Below are positions 23,111 through 34,664 of a DNA stretch of 64,000 nt, in pieces. The notes below the pieces were generated by a model. It did no database searches. It had not been told where the DNA came from and was given only the letters and a program-made list of their open reading frames with translations. Made by a program: the position numbers and the translations under genes. The stretch is from Bryum argenteum (taxonomy: Eukaryota; Streptophyta; Bryopsida; Bryales; Bryaceae). Location of the stretch: the NCBI GenBank assembly GCA_037043015.1, contig CM073326.1, positions 62,001-126,000 on the forward strand, written 5' to 3'. The stretch's first letter is position 1. Each line of letters starts with the position of its first letter.

Positions 23111-25003
23111 ACACGATGATCATCAGAAACAACCGCTTGACTACTATCGTACACGAGGGAGCCCTTAACTTGGCTACTCTCCACACAGCAGCAAAATGAT
23201 GAACAAGTTGATCACAATGATCAGACCACAATCACGATGATCTAGACCACGATTATGATCATCTAGACTACGATTACGATGATCGGTTAACCCTTCAGAG
23301 ATGCTGACCACGAATCTTAACAGTCTCCAAGCCTCCCTCGTACACGAGGGTAGAAGTAGAAATTCTAGAACCCGGGTTTAGATCAAACACGAGGTTTACA
23401 TCTTACCCACCCTCGTACACGAGGGCACCCCTCATTCGCTGTTCCACACGAACAACTTGATCAGGTTGATCACGAAGTCCTCGAACTGGTCTTCGAACTG
23501 GTTGAATTCTCCAGGTTTTACGTCTACATATACCATCGGGACTCCAGCTTGGCCGCTTCTAAATGGACAAAAGATCGAAGTATCTCTGTTGCGTCACTGG
23601 ACCTCTCAAGAAACGAAGGAAGGAACAGGAGCGTTGATCGACCATCATACTCTCCCACCAAATTGGCGTTTGGATCCCACTTTATCAAGAAACTGAGTCC
23701 CTCACATTCTTACAGACTGGTAAGATATCATTTTAATGCCTACCTTACATCAAAGGTCTTGAGCCCTTAACTTGGCTTTTCTCCACACAGCAGAAGAATG
23801 ATGAACAAGTTGATCACAATGATCAGACCACGATCACGATGATCTAGACCACGATTACGATGATCAGTCAACCCTTCAGAGATGCTGACCACGAATCTTA
23901 AAAGTCTCCAAGCCTCCCTCGTACACGAGGGTAGGGGTAGAAATTCTAGAACCCAGACGACACCAATCGTGTTCATCGCAGACTCACGTTTGGTTGCTGA
24001 GAGAGATTAGAACAACAAGTTCGACGTCAGATGAGGTAGCAGTGCAAGCATACTTTACGGCATGTTGTCTTTAATAACATCAAGGCTCACACATTCAAGC
24101 TTGTACCGCTGAACCCCTGAACCCTTGCAAAATTTTGTTGTAAGAACGACTCGATGAACGATGAATATGCGACACTGCCATCGCCGTGACATCCATGACC
24201 ACTACCCTGAGGTGCAAAAGAATTGTACCGACTTAAATCTCCGATAGAAAGTTGTTCAGTAGGAAGCTCCGTCGTAGTTCTAAGACTGCTACATAACCCG
24301 TTTGGTCAACTTGCAGAATGAAAGCGTGAGGTCAGACAATCCTACTTGCAACTTCCTTGATCCTACTCAAAAGCCCAAACCCTTACACAATTGAGCCGAT
24401 GAGAGATGGATTTCCGACACTCGGAATTTTAGACGTAACACCCGATTCAGCATTGCGATTTCACGGACCTTAAACCCTTAACCGATGCATGGAGAACATT
24501 CTATCAATTTTGTTGTTGAAGGAAGAGCGGTTAATGTCCCCGACGATTACCAGGAACAAGATCACGAAGATTGAACAGGACCACGACGAGCATGATCACG
24601 AAGAGCAGTTCATGAGGGTTTAGGTTGATCAGAATGTAGAAAGGTATGAACAGGTCGATCTTACCTCTTCTTGTGTGTCTGTCTCGGTCTCCAATTTGGC
24701 GAGGATACTCTCTCTTCCTACTTCAATCCAAATGGGCAAAGTTTTCCCACAAGTTCTTAGATGCCCCCAAAACGAATCCTGTGTCTGAATGCTCACCACG
24801 TCGACGTCTGCATCCTCCCTTCCGCGCTCCAACATCGTGATCTCCCCTCCGACTCGGGTTCGTTCTCCAACCTGAATCTCTCCTCCAATCGGCCCAGCCA
24901 TTACTGTGAGGATAACTTGGATCGGAAGAGGAAAAAACAACTCCTCGCTTCACAAAACAAGAGAGGAAAAAAGCATGCTCCAGCGACGGCTTAGGGTTGG
25001 CAA

Positions 25004-25129
25004 CAGCGTTTTTTTTTTTGGCAACAAACTGACAGATTCCCTTTGTTGTCAAACATGGGTTAGGTCATATTCTGGAAGGAAGATATGTTACTGGCCAAGA
25101 GGGGAATCTGGCAAACGAAAAAAGAAGCC
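25004..25129 (-). repeat. Right inverted repeat arm
   Basis: Reverse complement of 22000-22127. Starts CAGCG plus a poly-T run and ends CGAAAAAAGAAGCC. Confidence 0.85.
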
Positions 25130-26075
25130 CTGGTTGGTAACCAGACTCGGCGCGATGGCCCTGGAGCCCTGCCCCAACGGCTTCAATGGTGCCCCTGCCC
25201 CCCGTGGCCGGGTATCGGGCCTCATGGTATCGGACCTCATGGCCGGGTATCGGGCCTCATGGTATCGGGCGTGGTATCCAACCAAAAAATCATAAACTAC
25301 GAAGTTGCTCATCTTCATCCCAAAAACACACTCGTACTTAAACAAATCATTTTTAAAAAAAAATTGGCTCAAATATTGGCCTTTCAATGGTGAAAAATGT
25401 CCCAAAGTTTACAACGAAAAAACGGTCAAAACCTGGAACTTTTGCATTCAAATCCATGCCCTACATTCATTATAATTTTTTATTAGGATAAGGAATCTAC
25501 CACTAAAACTAATCTATTACAGGAAGCAATCTCAATTATGAAATTAAAATGTAACGGTGGATAATGAAGATCCAGCTTTTAAAAGTGCATATATTTTTTC
25601 ACTTATTCCAATGTAAAATTAATTTGCACATCCAATACCAATGTCATTTGGATCCGAAAATTTGCAACTAGAAAGACGTTACGATGGATCTAGAAATTGT
25701 ATGTATGTAAAAAAAAAAATCATAAAAAACTACAGTTGATTATTCTTCAAATGGTTTGAACGGTAAAAGATGCCCCATGTTTGGGCAAATCAAAGCATAT
25801 GATGCCTATGCTATAATGCATGACATCATAGAATAAAGTTCCAAGACCCTCATCCTCCCACACATATAACTGATATAAGACGAGATACCATCGAGTTTAC
25901 AAAATAGTTTTACACGAGAAACAATTTTTTAATATGTAAAAAGTATCCAAATAAACTATCCAACTATTAAGGGCAAATTTTAATATGTCAATAAAAATTT
26001 TTGTCACCCAACAATAAGTACTTAGATTAGGCAAATAGAGAAGTTAATGTGCAATTGAAAAATTACCAATTCATC
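25130..26075. other. AT-rich intergenic DNA
   Basis: A short repeat of GGGTATCGGGCCTCATGGTA lies near 25203-25275. The rest is AT-rich, and I see no gene in it. Confidence 0.45.
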
Positions 26076-26366
26076 TTAATCAACTCCTTGGTCTTCATCG
26101 TCATTCTCGGCGTGGTGAGAATCACTCTGGGAAGTGCAATACTTTGAAGCAGTAGAGAAAACCTCGTCTATAGTTTTCTCGCAATCTTCCTCTACTTTAT
26201 CATACTCATCGACCTCTGAAACACTCTCTAAGTTAGTGGCTCGTCTAATACACCTCAGTTGGAATGTGGTTGGCTCCGGCCGCTCCGCATTCCCTACAAG
26301 TTCGCGCACCTCTCTTGTTCCATCGCATTTGGATTGAGACATTGACTCTTTCTTCCTCAACACCAT
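26076..26366 (-). CDS. MULE companion protein, copy B (diverged, possibly partial)
   Basis: 96 residues on the minus strand, divergent from transposase B. The segment FQLRCIRRATNLESVSEVDE followed by YDKVEEDCEKTIDE aligns with YRRNLKMRSINLDTVPEIVE and then the FIDE region of copies A and D. A basic patch (LRKKESMSQSK) precedes it and an acidic tail (ENDDEDQGVD) ends it. The Lys run of the other copies is absent here, so a 5' exon may be missing or further upstream. The start at 26366 is uncertain. Its position next to a transposase supports the two-gene reading of this MULE family. Confidence 0.5.
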   Translation of the reverse strand: MVLRKKESMSQSKCDGTREVRELVGNAERPEPTTFQLRCIRRATNLESVSEVDEYDKVEEDCEKTIDEVFSTASKYCTSQSDSHHAENDDEDQGVD

Positions 26367-27048
26367 CCGCCTGCGCTGTTAAGAACCACTAAACTTCAAA
26401 CCTCCTCTCTTCTTCTTCCGTTTCTGTTGAATGTCTGCACTACTCTCTGGTATTTCAACTATGTCCTTCATGTAGTCTCTAGAACTCAGAACACCACACA
26501 AGAAAACAAGAATACAGCTCTAGATGCCCACTACTTCAGCTCTCAAGGTAAAATGATTTTGAATCCTTGCTCCCCTCTTACTATATACATTGTCCCCGGA
26601 ACTCATATTCAATTTCAAAATATAATAAAATAGATCTACAGCCCGCGCATACTATTGTCTTTTACCACCCGTCATTCCAATCTTGAACATCTGACATCCT
26701 CTGTGTTACTGGCTTAACATAGGATTCTAAATTCTATCTTACGCTTAAAGCGCTAAGAATATCTACGCGTCTTCCTGACAATGACGGCCGCCGCAACTTT
26801 ACACGTTTACATAACACCATTGTGTGATCTGCAAAAAACCAAATAAGGATAATTCTAACTCAATGTGACTTACTTTTAGTCATGTAGCAAACTTTTAAAC
26901 CTACTCTGTCAGCCTTTATACGTGGAGTATACAACTGGTTTTATTCATACTAATCTAGGGTTAGAGGTAATAACTATTCAAAATACATATACTCTGCAGA
27001 AAGACTTCCATTCTCCTTTCTACTATTGTCGTACCTCGTTCTATCATC
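26367..27048. promoter_or_regulatory. Divergent intergenic region between companion B and transposase B
   Basis: About 680 bp separates the two divergent start codons, with no gene in it. By analogy with 5049-5552 it should hold both promoters. I see no TATA element as clear as in copies A and D. Confidence 0.35.
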
Positions 27049-29070
27049 ATGGCATCCTCGTCTTCAGAGCTTACTAGTCCGAACGTTGTCGAAATTCTCT
27101 CTCCCGGTGCTCCAGTTCCTCTATGCATACCATCAGGCCCCCAAGGAGTAGCTCGCGTAACTGCTCAAGTGTTATCAATTAGATTTGGGTTCGATTCGTC
27201 GTCTTTGTGGTTAGAGAAGGACGTTGGAGACCCTATCACCTTAAACGTCATGTATTCCATGGTTGTTGAACCTAGTCCAGTGCTTGTGAATGAGAAGCAT
27301 AGCTGGGATCTTAATACCGGCAAGTACCGCCTATACGGATTGTCAGAATCTATAATGGCTGCTTCAACTGTCCTACTGACCCCCCGTAGTTCCTCTACTC
27401 TGTCAACGATCACTCCCGTTCTACGTCGTATAAAGGTCGAACCATGTGAACGTGTTAGCATAGACCTTACTGAGTCATCTGATGACGAGCGCAACACTTC
27501 GGTTCCAAGTAATTGTTCTCCTCTTCCGCTTCAATCCCCGTCTACTACATCTCACTTGTCTACCCCTATCCCTCAACAACATTCCTCACAAACGTCAAAA
27601 CCCAAAAACATTCTCACCTGCCTCCTCAAGTTAGGTAGTATGCCCAGTAGCAAGACGATGCTGAAGAAACTAGATTATGCTAACATCCAGACAGTCCGTG
27701 TAGTTAGTTTACCACCATCTTTCAATGGTGACATTCTCTTCATTCTTCCACCCGTTCTTCTATCTGCTGCTAACAAAAATGCAAAATCCATGGATGGAAT
27801 GGATAAACGTTACGACGGACACTCATGGACTAAAACCATGACCACTAACATCTCCAACACCATGAACTTGACTTTTAGATCTTCTAATTGTGTTGGTCAT
27901 GTCCAGTGTCGCAATCAGAATTGTCCATTCTTGCAGAGACCTGAGCGTGCAGCAGAGGTGAACGAAGTTGAGTTCGATGGATCCTCTAAAGACCCATTCG
28001 GAGTTGGTGGACCACCTCCTTCCGCATCCACGATCGTCTGCAGGATTTGTAAGGAACCTCCTATTTGCGTTGCCGCTTGTAAAGCTAAGATCTATTATAT
28101 TTTTGGTGATGAAAACCAAGAGCGTGCGTGCATTCATATTGGCAATCACGACCACCCTGTCAAGGTTGGGGACTACAGAGGTACACGAAGGAAGATTGAC
28201 GAGTTGATTGAAGAACATGTCGAACGCAATCCACAGGCTCCTGTTTCTAAGATTGTTATGGAGGCCAGCAGAGACCTTCTAGGAAACTACCTTTTACGTC
28301 AAGAGGACGAGCCTCATACCCACCTATCTTTGAAACAACTAGAGCCTGTGTTCGATAGTTGTAAAGACCTAAACTCTCCAAGTATTAGAAACCGTGTCTA
28401 CACGTTCAGGTATCTAAGGCGCTATGGAGTCATGGACAGTATTACCAAACTCAGAGGGCTCAGTAATTGGGCCTTTGTTCAGCGTAACATGTTTCCGGGC
28501 AAAGAGATGACTTGGACAAAGTCTTCATTTTCAAGATGTCAGAAGTTGGCCCTGCTAGTGGAGTGGACCTGGTCCGGCGGATGCAACCTGGTAGTGATCT
28601 AGAGCATGCTTGGATGATGTTTGATCACGTCAAACGTGTTATCCACTGGACGACCATGGCGTGCCACGTGTACGACTCCAGTTACCAACGAGTACTTACA
28701 ATTGCTTGTTGTGATTTTATGTCCGAGGATAGAGAAGCTCAGATTGTTTTTTGGAAGAATCTGAACCATGTGATGTCAAGAAATGGGGTCCATGAGCCTC
28801 AGTTTCAAGGTTTCATGGCTGATAGTGCACAAGCCGATTGGAATGCGGTCCGGATCATATACGGTTCTGGCAACCCTACCGTGCCCATGGAAGGACAAGA
28901 GAGGACGTGCTTCTTCCATTGGTCTCAGTCGCTTGAGAAACACACCAAGCAGTACATTCGCCATGAACTACAAGACCAACACAAGCATTTGTGTTTTCAA
29001 TATAAAAATGCCTCGTCCATGGAAGAGGCTGAGACACGCTATTTGGGAATCAAAGCATGGTGGACGTCTT

Positions 29071-32000
29071 TGTCGTAATTCGTGATAGCGATATTCCCCT
29101 TTAGTGTTCTTTTAAGTGTTAAGAACACCCTCAGAGGTGATATCCGGATTAATCGATCCGCGGGGATTCACTGAGCTCCAAAGTGACTAGGATAACCTTC
29201 CCAGGACAGTGCTTCTATCACTGCCCTGTCTCGCTTCTCCTTCGACTAGGATAGTACTGATCTCCTGGTTAACAATTCTGCCTCTCCTGTCCTGGTTTCC
29301 TTCCAGGGGAGTTTGACTTCTCCTACCCTGGTCCACCAGTATATCTCCAAGCTGGTTTAGTTTCACCTCCGTTTGTCCATCAGAGGGTTCTCCCTTGGTT
29401 TAAAGTGCTGGATTTAGGGCACTTGACTTCCTCTCTCCTTGAATCTCCCACTACTCAACACAACACACAAACCCACAACGCTCTTTTCTCTTGGTTCAAC
29501 TTCGCCCAGGGTTAGACCCGGCCCCCTTCAATACCAGGGTTGTTAATCCCGGTACAGGTCACTATAAGGGTGTCAATGTTCCCCTGTTGGTATGGCTACT
29601 CACACGTTAACTCCCAAACCAGGATAGAAGGTGGAAAGGGACAACTTTGGATACATATCCAGGATAGTAGGAGGACTAAGACCCACTCTCCGCAACAGTG
29701 ACCAACTTCCCCGCGCTAGACCACCGTCCCCGGGGAATATTAGAGAACCACTGTTCACCTAAGGTACTGACTCGTAGTGACGCCTAACTGCCAAAACTCC
29801 TTACCCTGGACACTAGTACAGATCTCGCCAATCCTGTCCTTCACTCCAGATCTTCAAGCCAACAATGCAAGGGACTCAATTGCACCACCACACACACACA
29901 AAACATCAAGGAAACGGTTTAGACTTAGAAAGGCGGCCGCAACTCTAGATACTCTGAAAATGATGATGATACAAAAGAGACCCAAAGAATGAGAACATTC
30001 CTTGGCTAAGTATCTCTACGCTACTCCGGGTTCCATGCTCCAGATCCGCTTTTAGTGGATCACGGAATACCCGGACAGGATGAGGCCCACGTGGCCTCTC
30101 CTGGACCGCTTATCAGTCAGGCACACAAAAGCTAATACCAGTCCAAAACGGTGTGAACACACCTCTATTCTACTACTACATGCCTATCCCTTATCCTACG
30201 GCTAAATAGATCTAGCCCTGGTCAACTTGATGCGAGGTTGGTCCTCGAATCCAACTAGGGTAGGTGCTGTCCGCTTGGCCGCTACCCTGTCTTCACTCCC
30301 CTGGTCCACTTGGACAAGGATGCTGGTCACCTTCGGTTCTCCTCGCTCCTCCAGATGGCCACCCGCACCTTCCTTCAGATCTGGTCCTCCCCTGGATGTG
30401 ATTCCCTCGGGTTCCACATCCAAGGGCTCCGTTCCCCCGGAGAGGACATCAACCTCATCCAGGACCACCTCCTCCGGAACCACTACAGGGGTCTCGGGTA
30501 TCAATAGTACCCCCGGCTCGACTTCGCTTAGAGGTGGGTCGGTAGTGTCCGGAGTAGGCTCCTCAGTGGGTGGGCCCGTCGATTCTCCTGGAGTGACTCC
30601 CCCTTCTACCATGATCTCCTCTCCTGGGGTGTCGTCCTGCTGCCCTGGCCCATCAACCACTAGTACCTCAACCCTGGTTAGATGATCAGCTATGGCCTCT
30701 TCTGTTGGTAACTTGGGTTCAGGCTGGATCCCCTCGATGACCTCCTTTCCCGGTTGAGCTTCCCCATTTACAACGCCCTCCTCTCTTGGGGTGCCGTCCT
30801 GCTGCCCTGGTTCATCAGCCATCACTGCCTCGACTGATGGTAACTCCGGCTCAGGCTGGGTCTCCGTGGTGACCTTCCCTCCTAACTGAGCCTCCTCGTC
30901 CACCTCTGCCCCAGGTAAGCAATCAATCACCTCCGCCTCTGTGAGTGGCACCTCCCTCTCCTGGAGTGGCACCTTCTCTTCCGTGAGTGGCACCTCCCCC
31001 TCTACTCCCAACTCGGAGGGAGCACTCGCAACGGCTTCCTCTCCAGGGGGAGCTTGCTCATCCACTGCCGACTCGGGTGGGATTACCACATGGACACCTT
31101 CTCCTGGTTCGACATGCTCCTCTGTCTCCAGGATTGATGGGGCAGCAGCTATCTCCTCCTCCATCGGTGAAGCTGCCTCTTCTATCTCCTGCCCTGGTGG
31201 ATCTACTCTTACCTTTCCTGGTGCGGGGAGGACCTCTTCCGTTATCCTGGGTTCGGGTTGAGCTTCGGTGGCTGGCACTTCTGCTGGCCGCACTTCTTGC
31301 GCTTCTGCCAGAACAGAGTCCACACCCATCGCCTCGGGTACTTCCGGAGGAACCTCCGTCACTACCCTGGGCACTAGCTGGGCCTCATCCATCACCCCTG
31401 GAGCATCTTCTTCTTCCCACGCCATCCCATCATCAGGTTGGGCTTCTTCCACCATTTGGTCCCCTGGATCAGCTTCGGCTAAGGGGGCAGACACCGAAGG
31501 AGTCCCACCTGGTCCTCCTGTCTCCCCTGTTCGCACCGTAACACCCCAGGTTGCCTCCGCCTCTGTTGCTGCTACTTCGGCTGCTGCTGCCTCTCTTGGG
31601 AACCGCTCATACATCTCCTTGAGGAGGATCCGCATCTCCTCCAGGGCACCTTCTATCCGCGCCGTATACTTCTTCAGGAAGGCAGCCATGCGCACAGCGG
31701 CATCCGCGCCATCACCCTGCAGGTGCGCATCAAATAACCGCGCCTTGGCCTGAGCCTCCCCCAGCGTGAGCAGAGTCTTCTGCAGGGCAAAGAGGTTAGC
31801 CCGCGCCCACCCATTCTGAGTCGAGACATACTTCTTCAACGCCTCGATCTCCTTATCCTGGGTCAGGATGTTGATGGAGAAATCCATTGCCTGATCTCGC
31901 AGCTCCTTTACCTCCTTGTTGAGGGCATCTCGCTGCTCCTGCATAGCTCTCACCAGCTCGGAGTAACGCTCCACTGTATTTGTCTTCAGGACTCCCCCTA

Positions 32001-34131
32001 CCTCCCTGAGCGATCGGTACATCACTTTATGCTCCTCCATACACATTTGCAGGGTCTCCTGGATAGGGTTCAGGGGATTCTCTTCTGTAATCCTGAACAA
32101 GGGAGTAGGTGCACAGGGGATGGCTCCTCTCCTTCTTTCCGGGACAGTCTCCTTCCTTGGAGCGGGGGTGCTGGACTCTCCTGCGTTAGATGGGGGTCTT
32201 GCAGGCTTCCGGGGTATGTTCATGGATTCGGGTTCGGACCCGCTGCTCTCCCCAGTCGTCTCTTCCCTGGGCACCCTCTCCTGTCCTGGACCCGCGTACC
32301 CCCTCTTCGGGATGCTCCTCTTCACTCTCTCCTTGGCCCGGGGTACCACCTTCTTGGCAGGTTGCGTCTCTCCTACTCCTCGGTCTGATGCAAAGGTCAC
32401 CTTCCTTCTCTTTGAAGGCTTCTTCAGCTTGGGTGAAGGGGATCCCATCCAGAGGCTTGCTGACAACTCCGGATGCACTTCCGGGGTGGTCTTCCTCTTC
32501 TTCCTTGGCTGGGGCTCTCCTTCCAGCGGATCCTCTAACTCCTTCCCCTGGTCCGGATCGTGAGGAGGCTCTTCTCCTGGAGGGGTTGTTCGCCGCACAG
32601 GGTCCTCCTCATCTGAGTCGTCTAGGTGAATGGGGCCTCGGGATGTTGGTTGAGAGGCTGCCCCGCCGTTGCACAGTGCTGCATCGCATTGCATTGCCTG
32701 TCTTGACGGCCGGTGACTCCTCTCCTGATCCACTCTCCTGTACTGGACTGATGGGGGAGAAGGGGTTGTACTCCCCTGTTGGAGTCTCCTGTTGTACTCC
32801 TGGTGGGGTTGTGGTGGGGGCCCGGGGTGGAGTAACTGCTGCCCCTTTCTCTTCTGCTCTCATTGTATCCGATCTTCTTTGGATCGGCCCGCCTTGATGT
32901 CCCGGCTTGTCCTGCTCCTTCCTCCGGGGGAAACTCTCCTGGGATCCTGGTTCGCCTCTCCTCCAAGGCCTTGGCGTATTGCGTGGCCTCATCATCATCC
33001 AGGCAGTTGTAGGCGTCGTAGAGGTGGAATAGAAATGGCGTCAATGGGCAACCCTTGCCATTGTTTATTCTGGACACTGCCCGGATTACGACGTCCTCCA
33101 GGATGATGTGCCATCCAATTACCTGCCTCCCCGCGTATGACTCCAGGATAGCCTTGGCGAGTTTGTTGGCAACGCTCGAAGGTCTGTCCGGGGTAAGTAT
33201 GGGTAGGAGGAACTGCAGCACCCTCTTCAACCTGGAATCGAGGCAATGCTCCACCTTGAATCCGTCATGCTCATGTGCGGTGGGAGAAGCTCATTGCACT
33301 TCCTCGTCTCCCGCACCGTGATATACCCCACCTCGGATTCAGCAAGGTTGTAGGTGATTCTCCAAAGTCCCCTCTCCCGGACGTCAGTGCCCCCCACACA
33401 TGTCCTCCTGGAATTTGGCGGTGCGCTCTCTGTCTGGACCTCCTTGACAACGCGGGCCTCTGCGAGTTCCGAGGTCGATTGTAAAACTCGATGCGGCCCA
33501 TCCTCGTTAGGTCTTCCTTGGTGCTGCGGTACTCTGCCTTGACGGGGATCTCCGGGTGCACTCCCCTCTCCCGGATGGCTTCGGGCAGGGACTTCTCCTT
33601 CCGAGCTTTTCCCTTGGCCGCATTCTCCTTGGGCGCCATTGCTTCTGCTCCCCGCACTTCCACCCCGATGGCGCGCTCACACCCTTCTCCTCAACGCGGT
33701 ACTCTCTCTGGCGCGCAATCTCACTGGCCTACCGACACCACACTCCCGCGCTCGCAAGATGACGACACCCCCAGGCCGCAACACGACAAATCGCGGAGCG
33801 GCGGCGGCGGTAGAGGAGAGAAGCGGTGGCGGCGAAAATGGGGGCCGCCGTCTGAAAAGGGTTAGGGCTGACAGGCCGGGTCGGCCCGCCGCCCATTATC
33901 CCCAACCTGCGCCCGGCCGGGACACCGGCTATCCAGGGTTACCATACCCGGGTTGACCTTCCCAACCGGTAACCTCAAAAATCATTTTAACCGTGGCTAA
34001 ATACTTTCATTCATTCCTACCCTTTTTAAACTAAGGAAACCAAAAGAAAAGTTCCCTTTTATTTCTAATGTTCACAAAAATTCGAAAAATTTAAGCTAAA
34101 TGCAGAAAACCAAAGAAATAGGAGTTTGACA
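29071..34131 (-). mobile_element. Solo LTR of a Ty3/gypsy element, 5.06 kb
   Basis: TG...CA segment flanked by the duplication GTCTT (29066-29070 and 34132-34136). In element sense it starts TGTCAAACTCC and ends GAATTACGACA, like the ends of the LTRs in the 34665-60579 array. No gag or pol is present, so it is a solo LTR left by recombination. It carries a long sense ORF region (33663-30202) related to the LTR ORF of the array but strongly diverged. It belongs to a sister family of the array. Confidence 0.85.
30202..33663 (-). other. LTR-borne ORF region of the solo LTR
   Basis: Minus-strand coding-like region. The upstream part (33254-32990) has VLQFLLPILTPDRPSS and a GWHIILEDVVIRAVS...KGCPLTPFLFHLYDAY stretch matching LLRFLLPILSPDKPTT and GWHHIISEVVQREVM...KGCPLAPYIFHLYQRH in the array LTRs. 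The long downstream ORF (32733-30202) has basic Lys/Arg patches, a coiled coil near residues 225-385 and a very Glu/Pro/Val-rich tail. The conserved stretch resembles the plant mobile-element-associated domain found beside gypsy and CACTA genes; that is a resemblance, not a search result. Broken in a few places. Confidence 0.6.
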
Positions 34132-34231
34132 GTCTTCACGCGCTGCTTCCGAGGATGGAGTGAGACATTTGGGGTTTTGGCTTGCATTCTGGCATTTTCG
34201 ATATTGCCAATGGGGGGGGTTTATGGAGCTA

Positions 34232-34437
34232 GTAAGTTCAACCTTACGTGATTCTATGAGTTATGCCTTTTACTACTCCGGTAAAAAGTAAATTTTTTTA
34301 CTCAATTTTTTTAAATTTTTTTTAAAAAATCTATATTTAGGAGGCTCCCTCGTGTACGAGGGAGCCCCCTACCTTCCAAATGTCTTGTGACTTTTCTCAT
34401 CCTCTGTGTCCAAAACTTGATGTTCTTGAACGTAGGA
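34232..34437 (+). other. Intron of MULE transposase B, with a long palindrome
   Basis: Donor GTAAGTTC follows GGFMEL; acceptor CTTGAACGTAG precedes EKQYTQEELAEMPSC. Copy A has its intron at the same codon. The intron includes a 24-bp near-perfect palindrome at 34343-34366 matching the 21.8-23.9-kb motif. Confidence 0.7.
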
Positions 34438-34664
34438 AAAACAATACACTCAAGAGGAGTTAGCGGAGATGCCATCTTGCAATCTTGCCAAGTCAGTACA
34501 CAACAAATGGCTTCAAGCTTCGGGCAACAAAGGTGGAGACCTATACGTTGCAGCCGTGGACGATTACATTCGAGCCTTCTTGCAAGTGGTGGCTTATTAC
34601 CAGTACCTCAAAGGCGGAGCGGGTGGTTCTGGACCGTCGAGGGAGGAACTTCGAGTTTGAACAG

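Larger units (their letters stand above)
21828..23931. repeat. Dispersed palindrome CCCTCGTRYACGAGGG, 12 copies
   Basis: Copies at about 21828, 21946, 22203, 22474, 22577, 22661, 22725, 22904, 23147, 23335, 23410 and 23916, spaced 60-500 bp. The first is a perfect 16-bp palindrome, and several others are perfect or one step away. Many are followed by GCACCC or GTA. A thirteenth copy with longer arms (GGCTCCCTCGTG then TACGAGGGAGCC) lies at 34343-34366 in the intron of transposase B. The sequences between copies are not alike, so this is not a simple tandem array. Function unknown. Confidence 0.8.
22000..25129. mobile_element. ~3.1-kb segment with ~125-bp inverted terminal repeats
   Basis: 22000-22127 (GGCTTCTTTTTTCGTTCGCC...) is matched in reverse complement by 25004-25129, with only a few differences. 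No transposase is seen inside. The ends and long arms suggest a non-autonomous foldback or MULE-type DNA transposon. I could not see a clear target duplication. The interior is AT-rich with ten of the palindromes, GATCAnCACGA-rich short repeats and a duplicated ~200-bp block. A minus-strand ORF near 24629-24940 lies just inside the right arm and may be captured or chance sequence. Confidence 0.65.

Noticed and set aside
24629-24940. Minus-strand ORF of 103 codons near the right inverted repeat
   Set aside because: No recognised domain, no splice support and no relative in the window. Could be captured sequence, but I cannot support a gene.
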